The notes below the pieces were generated by a model that saw only the letters and a list, made by a program, of their open reading frames with translations, was not told where the DNA came from and did no database searches. Below are positions 32,779 to 42,046 of a stretch of 64,000 bases of DNA, piece after piece. The translations under genes and the position numbers were made by a program. Position 1 is the stretch's first letter; the number at the start of each line of letters is the position of its first letter. Source of the DNA: Acidobacteriota bacterium (lineage in GTDB: Bacteria; Acidobacteriota; Blastocatellia; Pyrinomonadales; Pyrinomonadaceae); NCBI GenBank assembly GCA_016716435.1, contig JADJWI010000003.1, positions 1,256,231-1,320,230 on the forward strand. The letters run 5' to 3'.

Positions 32779-34902
32779 GTGAAACATTTCATTTTCGTAC
32801 TTCCATTCCTGTGTGCGGCCGCCGTATCGGCTCAGACCGATCCCGCCGCGACACCTTCGCCAACTCCGCAGCCGATCCGCGAGACGGTTACTGTCTCCGC
32901 CGATGCTCCGCAGCCGCTCGATGAAGTTTCCAAGACCGTCAATGTGATCAGCGGGCAGGAGATGCGGGAGCGGGCGGACTTTTCGCTGGTCGAGTCGCTG
33001 CGTTCGATCCCCGGTTTTCGCATTCAGCAGCTCGGCGGATTTGGCCGGACGGCGAATATCAAGACACGCGGCCTCCGCAATCAGGATACGGCCGTGCTGA
33101 TCGATGGCGTAAGGCTCCGCGATGCCTCGGCCATCACCGGCGACGCGACGCCTTTCTTGAGCGACCTGACGCTAACGAGCGTTTCGAGCGTCGAGGTGCT
33201 TCGCGGCTCGGGGAGTTCGCTTTACGGGACCAATGCTATCGGCGGAACGGTCAATTTCATAACGCCGACGCCGCGACCCGGCCCGCACGGACAGCTTTCT
33301 TACGCCGCCGGAGGCTTGGGGCTGCAACGCTTTCGCGGCAATTTTTCTGACGGCACGAGCGACGGCAAGTTTGGCTTTAATCTCGCCCTTGCCCGTACGG
33401 CCTACACCAAAGGCATTGACGGCAATGACGATGCGTTCAACACGAATTTCCAAAGCCGGCTACTCTTCCAGCCGACCGCGAAGACAAACATCTCCAGCCG
33501 CTTTTTCGTCTCGGATGCTTACGTGCGGCTTAATTCGAGCCCGGACACCTTCGGTACGCCGCCGGCTTCGAACCGTGGCATTATCGACGCCGCGGCGGGC
33601 GTCAACTTCGCACCCGATGCCGACGACCCGGACGCTGTGCAGAAGTCGCAGTTCTTCCTCGGCCACGTTTCGCTGACGCAGATCCTGCGGGCGGATGTGA
33701 TCTTTACGGCAAACTACTCTGGTCTTCGCACCTCGCGTAATAACGAAAACGGCCCGCTCGGCGTCGGGTTCCAGTCGGCCTCGACCTCGGTCTTTGGTGG
33801 CATTATCCAGACGGCGAACGCCGCGATCAATTGGACGCCGCGAAACCAGGACATCAAGTTCGGCTATGAGTTTGAGCACGAGAAGTTCGGCAACGAAGGC
33901 TCTACGCCGAGCGGCTCGGGCAATTTCGACACGCGTGTCACGCAGCAGAGCAGCACGCTCTTTGCCCGCGACCTGATCAGCCTTTTCGACGGACGGCTGC
34001 AGATCGCCGGCGGCTTCCGGGCGCAAGTTTTCGGGCTCGGTTCACCGCGGTTCAGCCTGGCGAACGCTCCGTATTCGGGCGTTACGGTTTCGGATGTCCC
34101 GGCCGCGGTTACATTCGATGGGGCAGCTTCGTACTTCTTCCGCTCAAGCGGGACGAAGCTCCGGGCACACGTCGGAACCGGCTATCGCGTGCCGTCGCTT
34201 TATGAGCGGTTCGGGACGTTCTTTAACTCGTTCGGCACGCCGAGTTTCGTCGCTCTCGGCGATCCGGGCCTCAAGCCCGAGCGTTCCGTTGCATACGATG
34301 GCGGCATCGAGCAAAGCATCGCCGGCGACCGCGTTCGGCTCTCGGCGGTCTATTTTTATACGCAGCTTACCGATACGATCGACTACGGCAACGTGGTACC
34401 CGATATCGGCACGACAACGCGGCCCTTCGGCGGCTACATTAACCAAAAGGGCGGCATCGCCCGCGGCGGCGAGTTCAGCGGCCGTTTCGCTCCAACGTCC
34501 TCGACCGAGCTTTTCGGCTCGTACACGCTGACCAAAAGCCTGCAACGCCTGCCGCAGGTGACCGGAAGCGGTGTCATCGAAACGCTCGGCATTCCCGAGC
34601 ATCAGTTCACGCTGGTCGCAACGCAACGGTTCGAGCGGTTCTGGGTCAATTTTGATCTGCTCGTTTCATCGTCGTATCTTGCGCCGATCTTCAGCAACTC
34701 GTCGTTTTCGACATACGTCTATCGCTTTGACGGCAACCGTCGCGGCGACCTGACGGCCGGATATACCTTTAAGCTCAACAAAGAACGCTTCGATCTGCGG
34801 GTTTTTGGAACGGTCGAAAACGTCTTTGACAATGAGTATTTCGAGAACGGTTTCCGCACCGCCGGCCGCAACGCACGGGCAGGCGTGAGCTTCGGCTTTT
34901 GA
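32779..34902 (+). CDS. btuB: TonB-dependent outer membrane receptor, BtuB-like
   Basis: A 707-residue outer-membrane receptor. It starts with GTG at 32779, directly after the riboswitch hairpin and a GAGGG site, followed by a signal peptide (KHFIFVLPFLCAAAVSAQ). The Thr/Pro-rich linker leads to a TonB-box-like ETVTVSA. The plug domain (about residues 50-165) contains RADFSLVESLRSIPGF and VEVLRGSGSSLYGTNAIGGT. The remaining about 530 residues form beta-barrel strands, ending in the aromatic GVSFGF. The B12 role is inferred from the riboswitch and the adjacent btuFCD genes. Confidence 0.9.
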   Translation: MKHFIFVLPFLCAAAVSAQTDPAATPSPTPQPIRETVTVSADAPQPLDEVSKTVNVISGQEMRERADFSLVESLRSIPGFRIQQLGGFGRTANIKTRGLRNQDTAVLIDGVRLRDASAITGDATPFLSDLTLTSVSSVEVLRGSGSSLYGTNAIGGTVNFITPTPRPGPHGQLSYAAGGLGLQRFRGNFSDGTSDGKFGFNLALARTAYTKGIDGNDDAFNTNFQSRLLFQPTAKTNISSRFFVSDAYVRLNSSPDTFGTPPASNRGIIDAAAGVNFAPDADDPDAVQKSQFFLGHVSLTQILRADVIFTANYSGLRTSRNNENGPLGVGFQSASTSVFGGIIQTANAAINWTPRNQDIKFGYEFEHEKFGNEGSTPSGSGNFDTRVTQQSSTLFARDLISLFDGRLQIAGGFRAQVFGLGSPRFSLANAPYSGVTVSDVPAAVTFDGAASYFFRSSGTKLRAHVGTGYRVPSLYERFGTFFNSFGTPSFVALGDPGLKPERSVAYDGGIEQSIAGDRVRLSAVYFYTQLTDTIDYGNVVPDIGTTTRPFGGYINQKGGIARGGEFSGRFAPTSSTELFGSYTLTKSLQRLPQVTGSGVIETLGIPEHQFTLVATQRFERFWVNFDLLVSSSYLAPIFSNSSFSTYVYRFDGNRRGDLTAGYTFKLNKERFDLRVFGTVENVFDNEYFENGFRTAGRNARAGVSFGF

Positions 34903-34954
34903 TCGACCGCAACCCGGCCAGGCGTGATATCATCTCTTTAACCGAGGTGAAATT

Positions 34955-35485
34955 ATGAGGAAGGGCCTGTTTTTGTTGTTATTTGGCTTGGTGCTCGCTC
35001 CGCTTGCGGTTGATGCTCAAACGCGGACGGTGACCAACGCCGATCTTGAAAAGTTTCGCTCCGAGCGGCTTGAGGCCGAACGGCAGTATCGGCAGAACTA
35101 CGAACGGCTCGGCCTGCCCTCGCCCGAGGAACTTGAGCGGCGGCGGGTTGAATCTGCCCGTGAAAGGGAAGAGCTTTCCGCACGGCTTCGTGCCGAAAGG
35201 ATTCAGCGGGAACAGTTTGCGGCGATGGCTGCGCGAGCGGCCGCCGAACGCGAAGGTTCGGTCGTGATCATTGAGAATGGCCGGCAGCAAGTAGTTGGCT
35301 ACGGCGTTTATGGTTATCCGAATTACCGCGGCCGGCGATATTGGGCACGGCCTGGTGTCGTCTGGCGGGCAACGCCGGGCGGTGTCATTTACGAACCAGG
35401 GGGACGTTCGAGCTATATTTATACGCCGAGATCCGAGCGGCCGCGGCCGGCTTTTCGGATCAGAACTCCAAGGCCGCCACGATAG
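34955..35485 (+). CDS. Hypothetical secreted coiled-coil protein
   Basis: A 176-residue protein with a signal peptide (about 21 residues). Residues about 25-105 are highly charged with heptad-like pattern (LEKFRSERLEAERQYRQNYE and RAEREELSARLRAERIQREQ), likely coiled coil. The C-terminal 70 residues are Tyr/Arg/Gly/Pro-rich (YGVYGYPNYRGRRYWARPG). No domain recognised. It stands alone with about 50 bases from the receptor gene and a strong terminator at 35518. Confidence 0.65.
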   Translation: MRKGLFLLLFGLVLAPLAVDAQTRTVTNADLEKFRSERLEAERQYRQNYERLGLPSPEELERRRVESAREREELSARLRAERIQREQFAAMAARAAAEREGSVVIIENGRQQVVGYGVYGYPNYRGRRYWARPGVVWRATPGGVIYEPGGRSSYIYTPRSERPRPAFRIRTPRPPR

Positions 35486-35517
35486 GCCACGGACGAGAAC
35501 AACTTTGCACACGGCGA

Positions 35518-35554
35518 GATGCGGACTATTATTTCTAAATAGCCCGCATCTTTT
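35518..35554 (+). terminator. Rho-independent terminator
   Basis: GATGCGG at 35518-35524 and CCGCATC at 35544-35550 pair, with a CTATT/AATAG inner stem, followed by TTTTCCTTTG. It lies between the coiled-coil gene and gatB. Confidence 0.8.
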
Positions 35555-35579
35555 CCTTTGTTAGCGGGCGTCGCAATAT

Positions 35580-37049
35580 ATGAAGAACGGCTGGGAAGCA
35601 GTTATCGGGATGGAGATCCACACGCAGCTCGCAACGGAGACAAAGATCTTCTGCGGCTGCCGGGTCGAATTTGGCGGTGAGCCGAACGCGAATACGTGTC
35701 CGGTTTGTCTAGGTTTGCCGGGTGCTTTGCCGGTGCTTAACCGACGAGTGATCGAACTCGGTGCGAGAGCCGCACTCGCGCTAGGGCTTGAGATACAGGA
35801 GACGTCGATCTTCGCCCGCAAGAACTATTTCTATCCCGACCTACCGAAGGGCTACCAGATCTCGCAATACGACCGGCCATTTTCGGCAAACGGAAAGCTG
35901 ACGATAATGACCGCCGACCGCGACGACCACGGCCATGCCCGCGAATGGCGGCCGATGACGATCGAGATCGTCCGCATGCACCTCGAAGAGGACGCGGGAA
36001 AGAACGTCCACGAGGGTCTGCCCGAAACGGACAAATACTCCTACATCGACCTCAACCGTGCCGGCACGCCGCTCGGCGAGATCGTTACCGGGCCTGATTT
36101 TCGTTCCTCATGGGAAGCTTACGACTATGTCAACCACGTCCGCCGTGTGCTGCAGTGGGTCGGAGCAAGCGATGCGGATATGGAGAAGGGAAATCTCCGC
36201 TGCGAGGCAAATGTTTCGGTCCGGCGGACGGGCGAGAGGAAATTTAACAACAAGGTCGAGCTCAAGAATCTTAACTCCGTCCGCTTTATGCAGAAGGCGA
36301 TCGAGTTCGAGATCGAGCGGCAGATAGCGGCGCACGAATCCGGCGAAGGCGTTAGCCAGGAAACGCGGCTCTGGGATGAGGCGAAGCAGGAAACGCGGGT
36401 CATGCGGTCGAAAGAGGACGCACACGATTACCGTTATTTTCCTGAGCCCGATCTGCAGCCGCTGCGGGTTACGGCCGATTTTATCGACCGTGTAAAGAGC
36501 GAAATGCCGGAGCTTCCGGATACGATGCGCGACCGGCTGATGGAGGAGTATTCGCTTTCATATTCGGACGCCTCGCAGCTCGTTGCAGAGATCTCGCTTG
36601 CGGAGTTTTATGAAGCGGCGGCAAAGGCATCGGGCAATCCGCGGACGACGGCCAACTACATCCTTTCTGAGCTAGGCCGGGAACTGAACAACGCCGGGAA
36701 GACGGCTGTCGAATCGCCCGTAACGCCTGCGGGGCTCGCCGAGCTGATCAAGACGCTCGACGCCGGAAAGATCAATAACAATCAGGCGAAAGAGGTTCTG
36801 GTCGAGATGTTTGCATCGGGCCGCACAGCCGCGGAGGTGATCGCCGAAAAGGGCTTCGAGCAGGTCTCGGACGAAGGAGCGATCGCGAAGATCGTCGAAG
36901 AGGTGATCGCCGCCAATGAGGCACAGGTCGCGGCTTACCGCGGCGGCAATGAAAAGCTTTTCGGGTTCTTCGTCGGCCAGGTGATGAAAGCCTCGCAGGG
37001 CAAGGCAAACCCGAAGGTCGTAAATGAGCTTTTGAAAAAGGAACTATGA
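35580..37049 (+). CDS. gatB: Asp-tRNA(Asn)/Glu-tRNA(Gln) amidotransferase subunit B
   Basis: A 489-residue protein that, within the GatCAB complex, activates Asp or Glu on misacylated tRNAs before amidation. MEIHTQLATETKIFCGC and NTCPVCLGLPGALPVLN at the N-terminus and FYPDLPKGYQISQYD are GatB signatures. The C-terminal YqeY-like tail domain (about residues 340-489) is complete, ending in NPKVVNELLKKEL. GatA and GatC are not in the window nearby. Its stop overlaps the next gene start by 4 bases. Confidence 0.96.
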   Translation: MKNGWEAVIGMEIHTQLATETKIFCGCRVEFGGEPNANTCPVCLGLPGALPVLNRRVIELGARAALALGLEIQETSIFARKNYFYPDLPKGYQISQYDRPFSANGKLTIMTADRDDHGHAREWRPMTIEIVRMHLEEDAGKNVHEGLPETDKYSYIDLNRAGTPLGEIVTGPDFRSSWEAYDYVNHVRRVLQWVGASDADMEKGNLRCEANVSVRRTGERKFNNKVELKNLNSVRFMQKAIEFEIERQIAAHESGEGVSQETRLWDEAKQETRVMRSKEDAHDYRYFPEPDLQPLRVTADFIDRVKSEMPELPDTMRDRLMEEYSLSYSDASQLVAEISLAEFYEAAAKASGNPRTTANYILSELGRELNNAGKTAVESPVTPAGLAELIKTLDAGKINNNQAKEVLVEMFASGRTAAEVIAEKGFEQVSDEGAIAKIVEEVIAANEAQVAAYRGGNEKLFGFFVGQVMKASQGKANPKVVNELLKKEL

Positions 37050-37762
37050 GCTTGAATGGAAAGATCGCCGTGGTTACCGGCGGGACGAAGGGAATCGGAT
37101 TTGCGATCGCCGAGCGGCTTGCCGAGGCCGGTGCCCGCGTGTTCATTTGCGGCCGCGATAAGGGCGACCTGAAGCAAGCGCTCGAAAGGCTTTCTCAGAA
37201 GGGCGAAGCGGCCGGCGAGGTGTGCGACGTCCGGAGCGAGGAACAGGTGCGGATGATGCTCGCCGAGTGCGAACGCATCTTCGGCGGGCTCGACATTCTG
37301 GTAAATAACGCCGGTATAGGCTATTTCGGCAAGACGGTCGAGGAGCTTTCGGGCGAGCACTTCCGGCAGACGATCGAGACGAATCTTTATGGCGTCTTTT
37401 ACGCCTGTCATTACGCAATCCCGATGCTCAAGAGCCGCGGAGGCGGCTATATCTTCAACATCTCATCGCTTGCGGGGCAGAATGCCCATCCGCGGATGGC
37501 GGCTTACAATGCTTCGAAGTTCGGCCTCAACGGCTTTAGCGAAGCGCTGATGCAGGAGGTCCGCCCCGACAATATCAAGGTCAGTTACATCTGCCCCGGC
37601 AGTGTAAATACGGCATTCGGCGGCGACCAGCCGAGCGCGGAGAAGATGTGGCAGCTTCAGCCTGCGGATATTGCACAGGTCATTATTGATCTGCTCGCGA
37701 TGCCTGAGCGTGCATTGCCGAGCAAGGTCGAACTCCGGCCGAGCCGGCCGCCGCAAAAGTAG
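37046..37762 (+). CDS. Short-chain dehydrogenase/reductase
   Basis: A 238-residue SDR enzyme. The NAD(P)-binding motif TGGTKGIGFAIAERL is at residues 11-25, NNAGIG at about 90-95, the catalytic Ser in ISSLAGQ and the YxxxK motif in AAYNASKFGLNGF (Y-x3-K). It is of the FabG-like class, but the substrate cannot be told from sequence alone. It is translationally coupled to gatB by overlap. Confidence 0.9.
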   Translation: MSLNGKIAVVTGGTKGIGFAIAERLAEAGARVFICGRDKGDLKQALERLSQKGEAAGEVCDVRSEEQVRMMLAECERIFGGLDILVNNAGIGYFGKTVEELSGEHFRQTIETNLYGVFYACHYAIPMLKSRGGGYIFNISSLAGQNAHPRMAAYNASKFGLNGFSEALMQEVRPDNIKVSYICPGSVNTAFGGDQPSAEKMWQLQPADIAQVIIDLLAMPERALPSKVELRPSRPPQK

Positions 37763-37833
37763 ATCGTTGTCAGGCGAAATTCGGTCAACTTCCGCCGCAA
37801 TGGCTGCATCAAAAGAGTTTCGGGGCAAAGCTT

Positions 37834-38649
37834 ATGATATCCATCAAGTCTCACTTTCCGGCTGCAGTTCTTAGGTCGCTGGTGTTCACCATCGCGGTTG
37901 CGATACTCGCCGCGGTTTCGCCCGCCCAAATTTCGCAGTCGAAGATCGTAAAGGCCGATCTGCCTCAGCCCGAGATCGACCGCATCATCAAAAAGTTTAC
38001 CGATAATGAGTTTATGTTTCGGCAGGCATTGATGGACTACGTCTTCAACCGCTCGGCCGAGATACAGACCATCGGCATGGGCGGGCAGATAACGGGCGTA
38101 TATCGCCGCGATTCGTTCATGACATTCACCGGCGACGGCCGCCGCTTTGAACGGATAACTTTCTTTCCCGTTTCCACTCTGACGGAGATAAGCGTAACGC
38201 CGGAAGACATCGAAGACCTCGGCGGCGTTAATCCTTTTGCTCTGGAGCCCTCAGCAATCGAGGAATACAATTTCACCTATCTCGGAAAAGAAAAGATCGA
38301 CGAGCTTAACCTTTATGTTTTTGACGTTTCGCCGAAGGTCATACCGAACCCGAAAAAGACCAAACAGCGGCTTTTTACCGGCCGCATCTGGGTAGATGAC
38401 CGCGACCTGATGATCGTTAAATCAAAGGGCAAGGGTGTTCCGGAGACCAAGCAGAATAAGTTTCCGGTTGTCGAGACCTGGCGTGAGAATGTGGACGGCA
38501 AGTACTGGTTTCCGTCGTACTCATACGCAGATGATGAGCTCGTCTTTGACACCGGCCAGTCAGTTCGGATGCGGATGAAGGTCAAATACACCGATTACAA
38601 ACTTGGCCGGACAGAGGTTCGGATTCTGGAAGACGACGAGACGAATTAA
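37834..38649 (+). CDS. Outer-membrane lipoprotein-sorting-like protein
   Basis: A 271-residue exported protein (signal about residues 1-30, with AVSPAQ cleavage). The central part has LolA/LolB-like features: RLFTGRIWVDDRDLMIVKSK, KFPVVETWRENVDGKYWFPS and a run of alternating beta-strand residues (VRMRMKVKYTDYKLG). LolA-type folds carry lipids or lipoproteins in the periplasm. The assignment is from pattern recognition only. It is followed by a bidirectional terminator at 38677. Confidence 0.6.
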   Translation: MISIKSHFPAAVLRSLVFTIAVAILAAVSPAQISQSKIVKADLPQPEIDRIIKKFTDNEFMFRQALMDYVFNRSAEIQTIGMGGQITGVYRRDSFMTFTGDGRRFERITFFPVSTLTEISVTPEDIEDLGGVNPFALEPSAIEEYNFTYLGKEKIDELNLYVFDVSPKVIPNPKKTKQRLFTGRIWVDDRDLMIVKSKGKGVPETKQNKFPVVETWRENVDGKYWFPSYSYADDELVFDTGQSVRMRMKVKYTDYKLGRTEVRILEDDETN

Positions 38650-38676
38650 GTTGATGGCACGTCGACGTTTCACAAA

Positions 38677-38704
38677 GGCATCGGGCTTCGGTCCGGTGCC
38701 TTAA
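38677..38704. terminator. Probable bidirectional terminator between convergent genes
   Basis: GGCATCGG (38677-38684) pairs with CCGGTGCC (38693-38700) around a GCTTCGGT loop. The stem is followed on the plus strand by TTAACTCTTT. It lies between the stops of the LolA-like and acyltransferase genes. Confidence 0.5.
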
Positions 38705-39522
38705 CTCTTTGCAAGTTCTTCGGCAACCGCCTGCCGGGTTTCGGTGAGGATATCCATCAGTTCACGGCTTTTTGTCTCGACCGGAGGGAGCAAAACCATC
38801 TCAACTTCACCTGCGTATGCAACGCCGGTCCGCTTTCCCATCATCATATCCGTATGCTTGATGGCGACCGGGACAATTCTCGATCCGGTTTGCAACGCTA
38901 GGTGAAAGGCACCTTTTTTGAAGGGCAGGAGTTCGCCCGGCATTGCCCGCGTGCCCTCGACAAAAACACCGAACGAAAACCCCTTTTCCATCGTCTTGCG
39001 GGCTTTTTCCATTGAGCGGCGGGCCTTTTCGGGGTTCGAGCGGTCAATGGCGAAAATGTTGACGTAATGCATTCCCTGGCCGAATATCGGCACCGCGAGC
39101 AATTCCTTTTTCGCGACGAGCCCGAGCTTTTTGCCGGTGTAGAAAAAGAGCGTCGCGGTGTCAAGATAGGAACGGTGGTTTGAGGCAAACACGAACGATT
39201 CGCCTTCCGGCAGGTTCTCGCCGCCGCGGACGACGATACGAGCACCGCTTGCCCGTAGCCATTTTTCCGCTCCCCAACGAGCGATCGGATAAAGCCATAT
39301 CTTTTTGTTGATAATGCCGAGAATAAGGAGCGACGGCGGGCCGATGATCAGAAGCAGTGAACCGGCAACGAACCACGACCACCAATATCGGAGTTTTCCC
39401 GCAAGACGTGATTTGCTAGACTCTTGCAAAGAAAACGTGATCTTTTTGTTCTCGCGGATCGCTTCTTCAAAGGCGACGGCGGCCATATCGGGTCGGGCGA
39501 GTTGGGCTATATCTTCCGGCAT
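38701..39522 (-). CDS. plsC: 1-acyl-sn-glycerol-3-phosphate acyltransferase (PlsC-like)
   Basis: A 273-residue membrane-bound acyltransferase that adds a fatty acid to lysophosphatidic acid in phospholipid synthesis. The catalytic NHxxxxD motif is present in ASNHRSYLDTATLFF (about residue 115-128), and FVEGTRAMPGELLPFKKGAF holds the second motif. A hydrophobic helix (about residues 50-72) anchors it. An inner ATG at codon 13 is possible. Its start is only 18 bases from that of the M14 peptidase on the opposite strand, so their promoters must overlap coding DNA. Confidence 0.85.
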   Translation of the reverse strand: MPEDIAQLARPDMAAVAFEEAIRENKKITFSLQESSKSRLAGKLRYWWSWFVAGSLLLIIGPPSLLILGIINKKIWLYPIARWGAEKWLRASGARIVVRGGENLPEGESFVFASNHRSYLDTATLFFYTGKKLGLVAKKELLAVPIFGQGMHYVNIFAIDRSNPEKARRSMEKARKTMEKGFSFGVFVEGTRAMPGELLPFKKGAFHLALQTGSRIVPVAIKHTDMMMGKRTGVAYAGEVEMVLLPPVETKSRELMDILTETRQAVAEELAKS

Positions 39523-39540
39523 TCTTTTACTAACAAAACG

Positions 39541-41958
39541 ATGATTAAGACACCACTTCTTCGGAGTAGTTCCGCTTTGCGGCTTTTCGGACTGATTTTA
39601 CTTCTTTCTCTCGGCATTGTCGCACAGGTGCCGACGCCGAAGTCGGTTCTCGGGTTTCATCCGACCGACGACCGGACGATCGCCGATTGGACGCAGATCC
39701 GCAATTACTTTGCGAAGCTTGATGCCGCGAGCCCTCGCGTCCGTGTTCAGGAGTTTGGCAAGACGACGCTCGGCCGGCCGATGATCGTCGCCTTTATCTC
39801 GTCCGAGGAGAACATCCGCGAGCTCGGCCGTTATCGTGACATCAGCCGCAAGCTTGCCGACCCGCGAACGATCGTCCCGAACGGCATCATCGACGAAGAA
39901 TCACTCTACCTCCGCGAAGGCAAAACCATTGTCTCTATCTCGTGCTCGATCCATTCGAACGAGATCGTCGCTTCGCAGATGTCGATGAATCTAGCCTATG
40001 AAATGGCGGCGGCGACCGACGAAGCGACTAAAGAAATTCTCAAGAACACGATCCTGCTTTTGATCCCTTCGTCGAACCCAGACGGCATCGATATCGTCGC
40101 AGATTGGTACCGCAAAACGCTTGGGACGAAGAGCGAGGGCACCGTTCCGCCGGAGCTTTATCACCACTACGCCGGGCATGATAACAACCGCGATTGGTTC
40201 ATGCTCAACCTGAAAGAGACGCAGGCGATCACCAAGCTCTATTGGCAGGACTGGTTCCCGCAATTTGTTTTTGACGTTCACCAGATGGGGCAGTTCGGGC
40301 CGAGGTTCGTGATACCGCCCTTCCACGATCCGCCGAACCCGCGGATTCCGCCCTCGATCGTCCGAGAGGTCGGACTCGTCGGCTACAAGATGGCCGCGGA
40401 TCTTGAAGCGGCCGGCATCAGCGGCGTTGCGACCAACACGACGTTCGATATGTGGTGGCACGGCGGGTTTCGGACGGCGCCGTATTATCACAACTCGATC
40501 GGCATCTTGTCCGAAGCAGCGAGTGCCGACCTGATGACGCCCGTAACGATCACGAAGGAACGGCTCAAGGAAACGCGGCCGGTCCGCGGGCTTCGCTCGC
40601 CACTTGAGCCGGCGATAAATCACCCGAACCCATGGGAAGGCGGCCTTTGGCGGCCGCGCGACATTGCCGAGATCGAAATGGTTGCCAGCCGTTCGCTGCT
40701 GACGCTAGCGGCAAAGCATCGCGAACATTATCTGAAGAATTTCCTCGAGCTCAATCGGGCGACGGTAAAGCCAGTGCCCGACGAACCGCAGGCATATGTA
40801 ATGACCGCCGGACAGCCGAACACGGAGACCATCGCACGGTTTCTCCAGATCTTGATGTGGCAAGGCATCGAGGTCCACCAGATGACCCGAGAGCTTTGGT
40901 TCAAGCATGACAAAGCGATCGACGAGTACCACGAGATGCCGCTCGGGAGCTTCATCGTTTTCGTGAACCAGCCGAAGAAGCAGAACGTGCTCAGCCTCTT
41001 CGAACGGCAAACATATCCGGACAGGATCGCGGCCGACGGTTCGCCCGATACGCCATATGACGTTGCCGGATGGACGCTGCCGCTGCAGATGGGCATCGAG
41101 TCCGACGTCGTTTGGGACACCCGCGACCTTGAGAAGTTCCGCGACACGCTCAAGCCGGTTGCCAGCATTGACCAGGCTCGGGCCGTTATGAACCTCGGGC
41201 CGGCGAAGGAGCCCTTTGCTAAGGTGCCAAATCCGCTCAAGAACCCGGCTCGCATTGGGCTGTATAAGGGCTGGGCGGGCTCGATGGATGAAGGCTGGAC
41301 GCGGCTTGTGCTCGATAAGCACCAGATCAAGTACGACTCGGTCGGCGACCCCGCGATGCGTTCCGGCGACCTCGCAAAATACGACGTCGTCCTTTTGCCC
41401 TCGATAAGCGAGAACGGCTTGCTCCGCGGGCTTTCGGCCGACCGCTATCCGGAAGAAGTGTCGGGTGGAATGGGAGCAGAGGGCATCGCGAATATAAAGC
41501 GGTGGGTTGAAAATGGCGGCCGGCTTGTTTGCTTTGATGCCTCCTGCGGGACGGTGATAAAGGAATTCGGGTTGCCGATCAAGAACATACTGGCAGGCGT
41601 TAACCGCCGGGAATTTTACAACCCCGGTTCCGTCGTCAAGCTTGAGGTCGATCTTCGCCATCCGCTCGCCCGCAACACGCTCGAGGAAACGCCGGCTTAC
41701 TTTACGAACAGCTCGGCATTCGAGGTGACCGGCGAGCCCACGGCGCCCGTCGGCCGCATTCGCACGGTTGCCTACTACGCCAACCGCGACGCGCTTATGT
41801 CCGGCTGGATGCTCGGCGAGAAGATGATCAACGCAAAGCCCGCCATGCTTGAGGCCGCATACGGCAAGGGAAGCATCGTGCTTTTCGCCTTCCGCCCGCA
41901 GCACCGCGGCCAGACCTGGGCGACGTTTCCTTTCATTTTCAACACGCTCGAGCGCTAA
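39541..41958 (+). CDS. Secreted M14-family zinc carboxypeptidase
   Basis: An 805-residue exported protein. The signal peptide starts at the ATG at 39541 (SALRLFGLILLLSLGIVAQ); the frame is open 39 codons further upstream but overlaps the acyltransferase gene. The peptidase domain covers about residues 35-400. SCSIHSNEIVASQ holds the zinc-binding HxxE, and FDVHQMGQFG holds the third ligand His. SSNPDGIDIV and NNRDWFMLNLKETQ match the family arginine and substrate-site regions. The C-terminal 250 residues include a class I glutamine amidotransferase-like fold (ADRYPEEVSGGMGAEGIANI, then KRWVENGGRLVCFD). Such large M14 proteins are common in Acidobacteriota. Confidence 0.85.
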   Translation: MIKTPLLRSSSALRLFGLILLLSLGIVAQVPTPKSVLGFHPTDDRTIADWTQIRNYFAKLDAASPRVRVQEFGKTTLGRPMIVAFISSEENIRELGRYRDISRKLADPRTIVPNGIIDEESLYLREGKTIVSISCSIHSNEIVASQMSMNLAYEMAAATDEATKEILKNTILLLIPSSNPDGIDIVADWYRKTLGTKSEGTVPPELYHHYAGHDNNRDWFMLNLKETQAITKLYWQDWFPQFVFDVHQMGQFGPRFVIPPFHDPPNPRIPPSIVREVGLVGYKMAADLEAAGISGVATNTTFDMWWHGGFRTAPYYHNSIGILSEAASADLMTPVTITKERLKETRPVRGLRSPLEPAINHPNPWEGGLWRPRDIAEIEMVASRSLLTLAAKHREHYLKNFLELNRATVKPVPDEPQAYVMTAGQPNTETIARFLQILMWQGIEVHQMTRELWFKHDKAIDEYHEMPLGSFIVFVNQPKKQNVLSLFERQTYPDRIAADGSPDTPYDVAGWTLPLQMGIESDVVWDTRDLEKFRDTLKPVASIDQARAVMNLGPAKEPFAKVPNPLKNPARIGLYKGWAGSMDEGWTRLVLDKHQIKYDSVGDPAMRSGDLAKYDVVLLPSISENGLLRGLSADRYPEEVSGGMGAEGIANIKRWVENGGRLVCFDASCGTVIKEFGLPIKNILAGVNRREFYNPGSVVKLEVDLRHPLARNTLEETPAYFTNSSAFEVTGEPTAPVGRIRTVAYYANRDALMSGWMLGEKMINAKPAMLEAAYGKGSIVLFAFRPQHRGQTWATFPFIFNTLER

Positions 41959-41999
41959 CAGTTGTCGGTTGTCAGTTATCAGTTGTCAGAATTCAGATT
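41959..41999 (+). repeat. TCAGTTGTCAGTTATCAG-type short tandem repeat
   Basis: Directly after the peptidase stop the words GTTGTCGGTTGTCAGTTATC and AGTTGTCAGAATTCAG form a degenerate 7-base tandem repeat (GTTGTCA). It lies between convergent genes. Similar repeats are known as short tandemly repeated repetitive sequences in cyanobacteria. Confidence 0.6.
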
Positions 42000-42046
42000 G
42001 CAAAGGCTCTGCAACTCTATAACTCTGCAACTCAGGCGTTGGCCGG

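Noticed and set aside
40705..41904. 399-codon open frame on the minus strand
   Set aside because: It is antisense to the M14 peptidase gene, whose domains are clear; high-GC genes of this type commonly leave long antisense frames.
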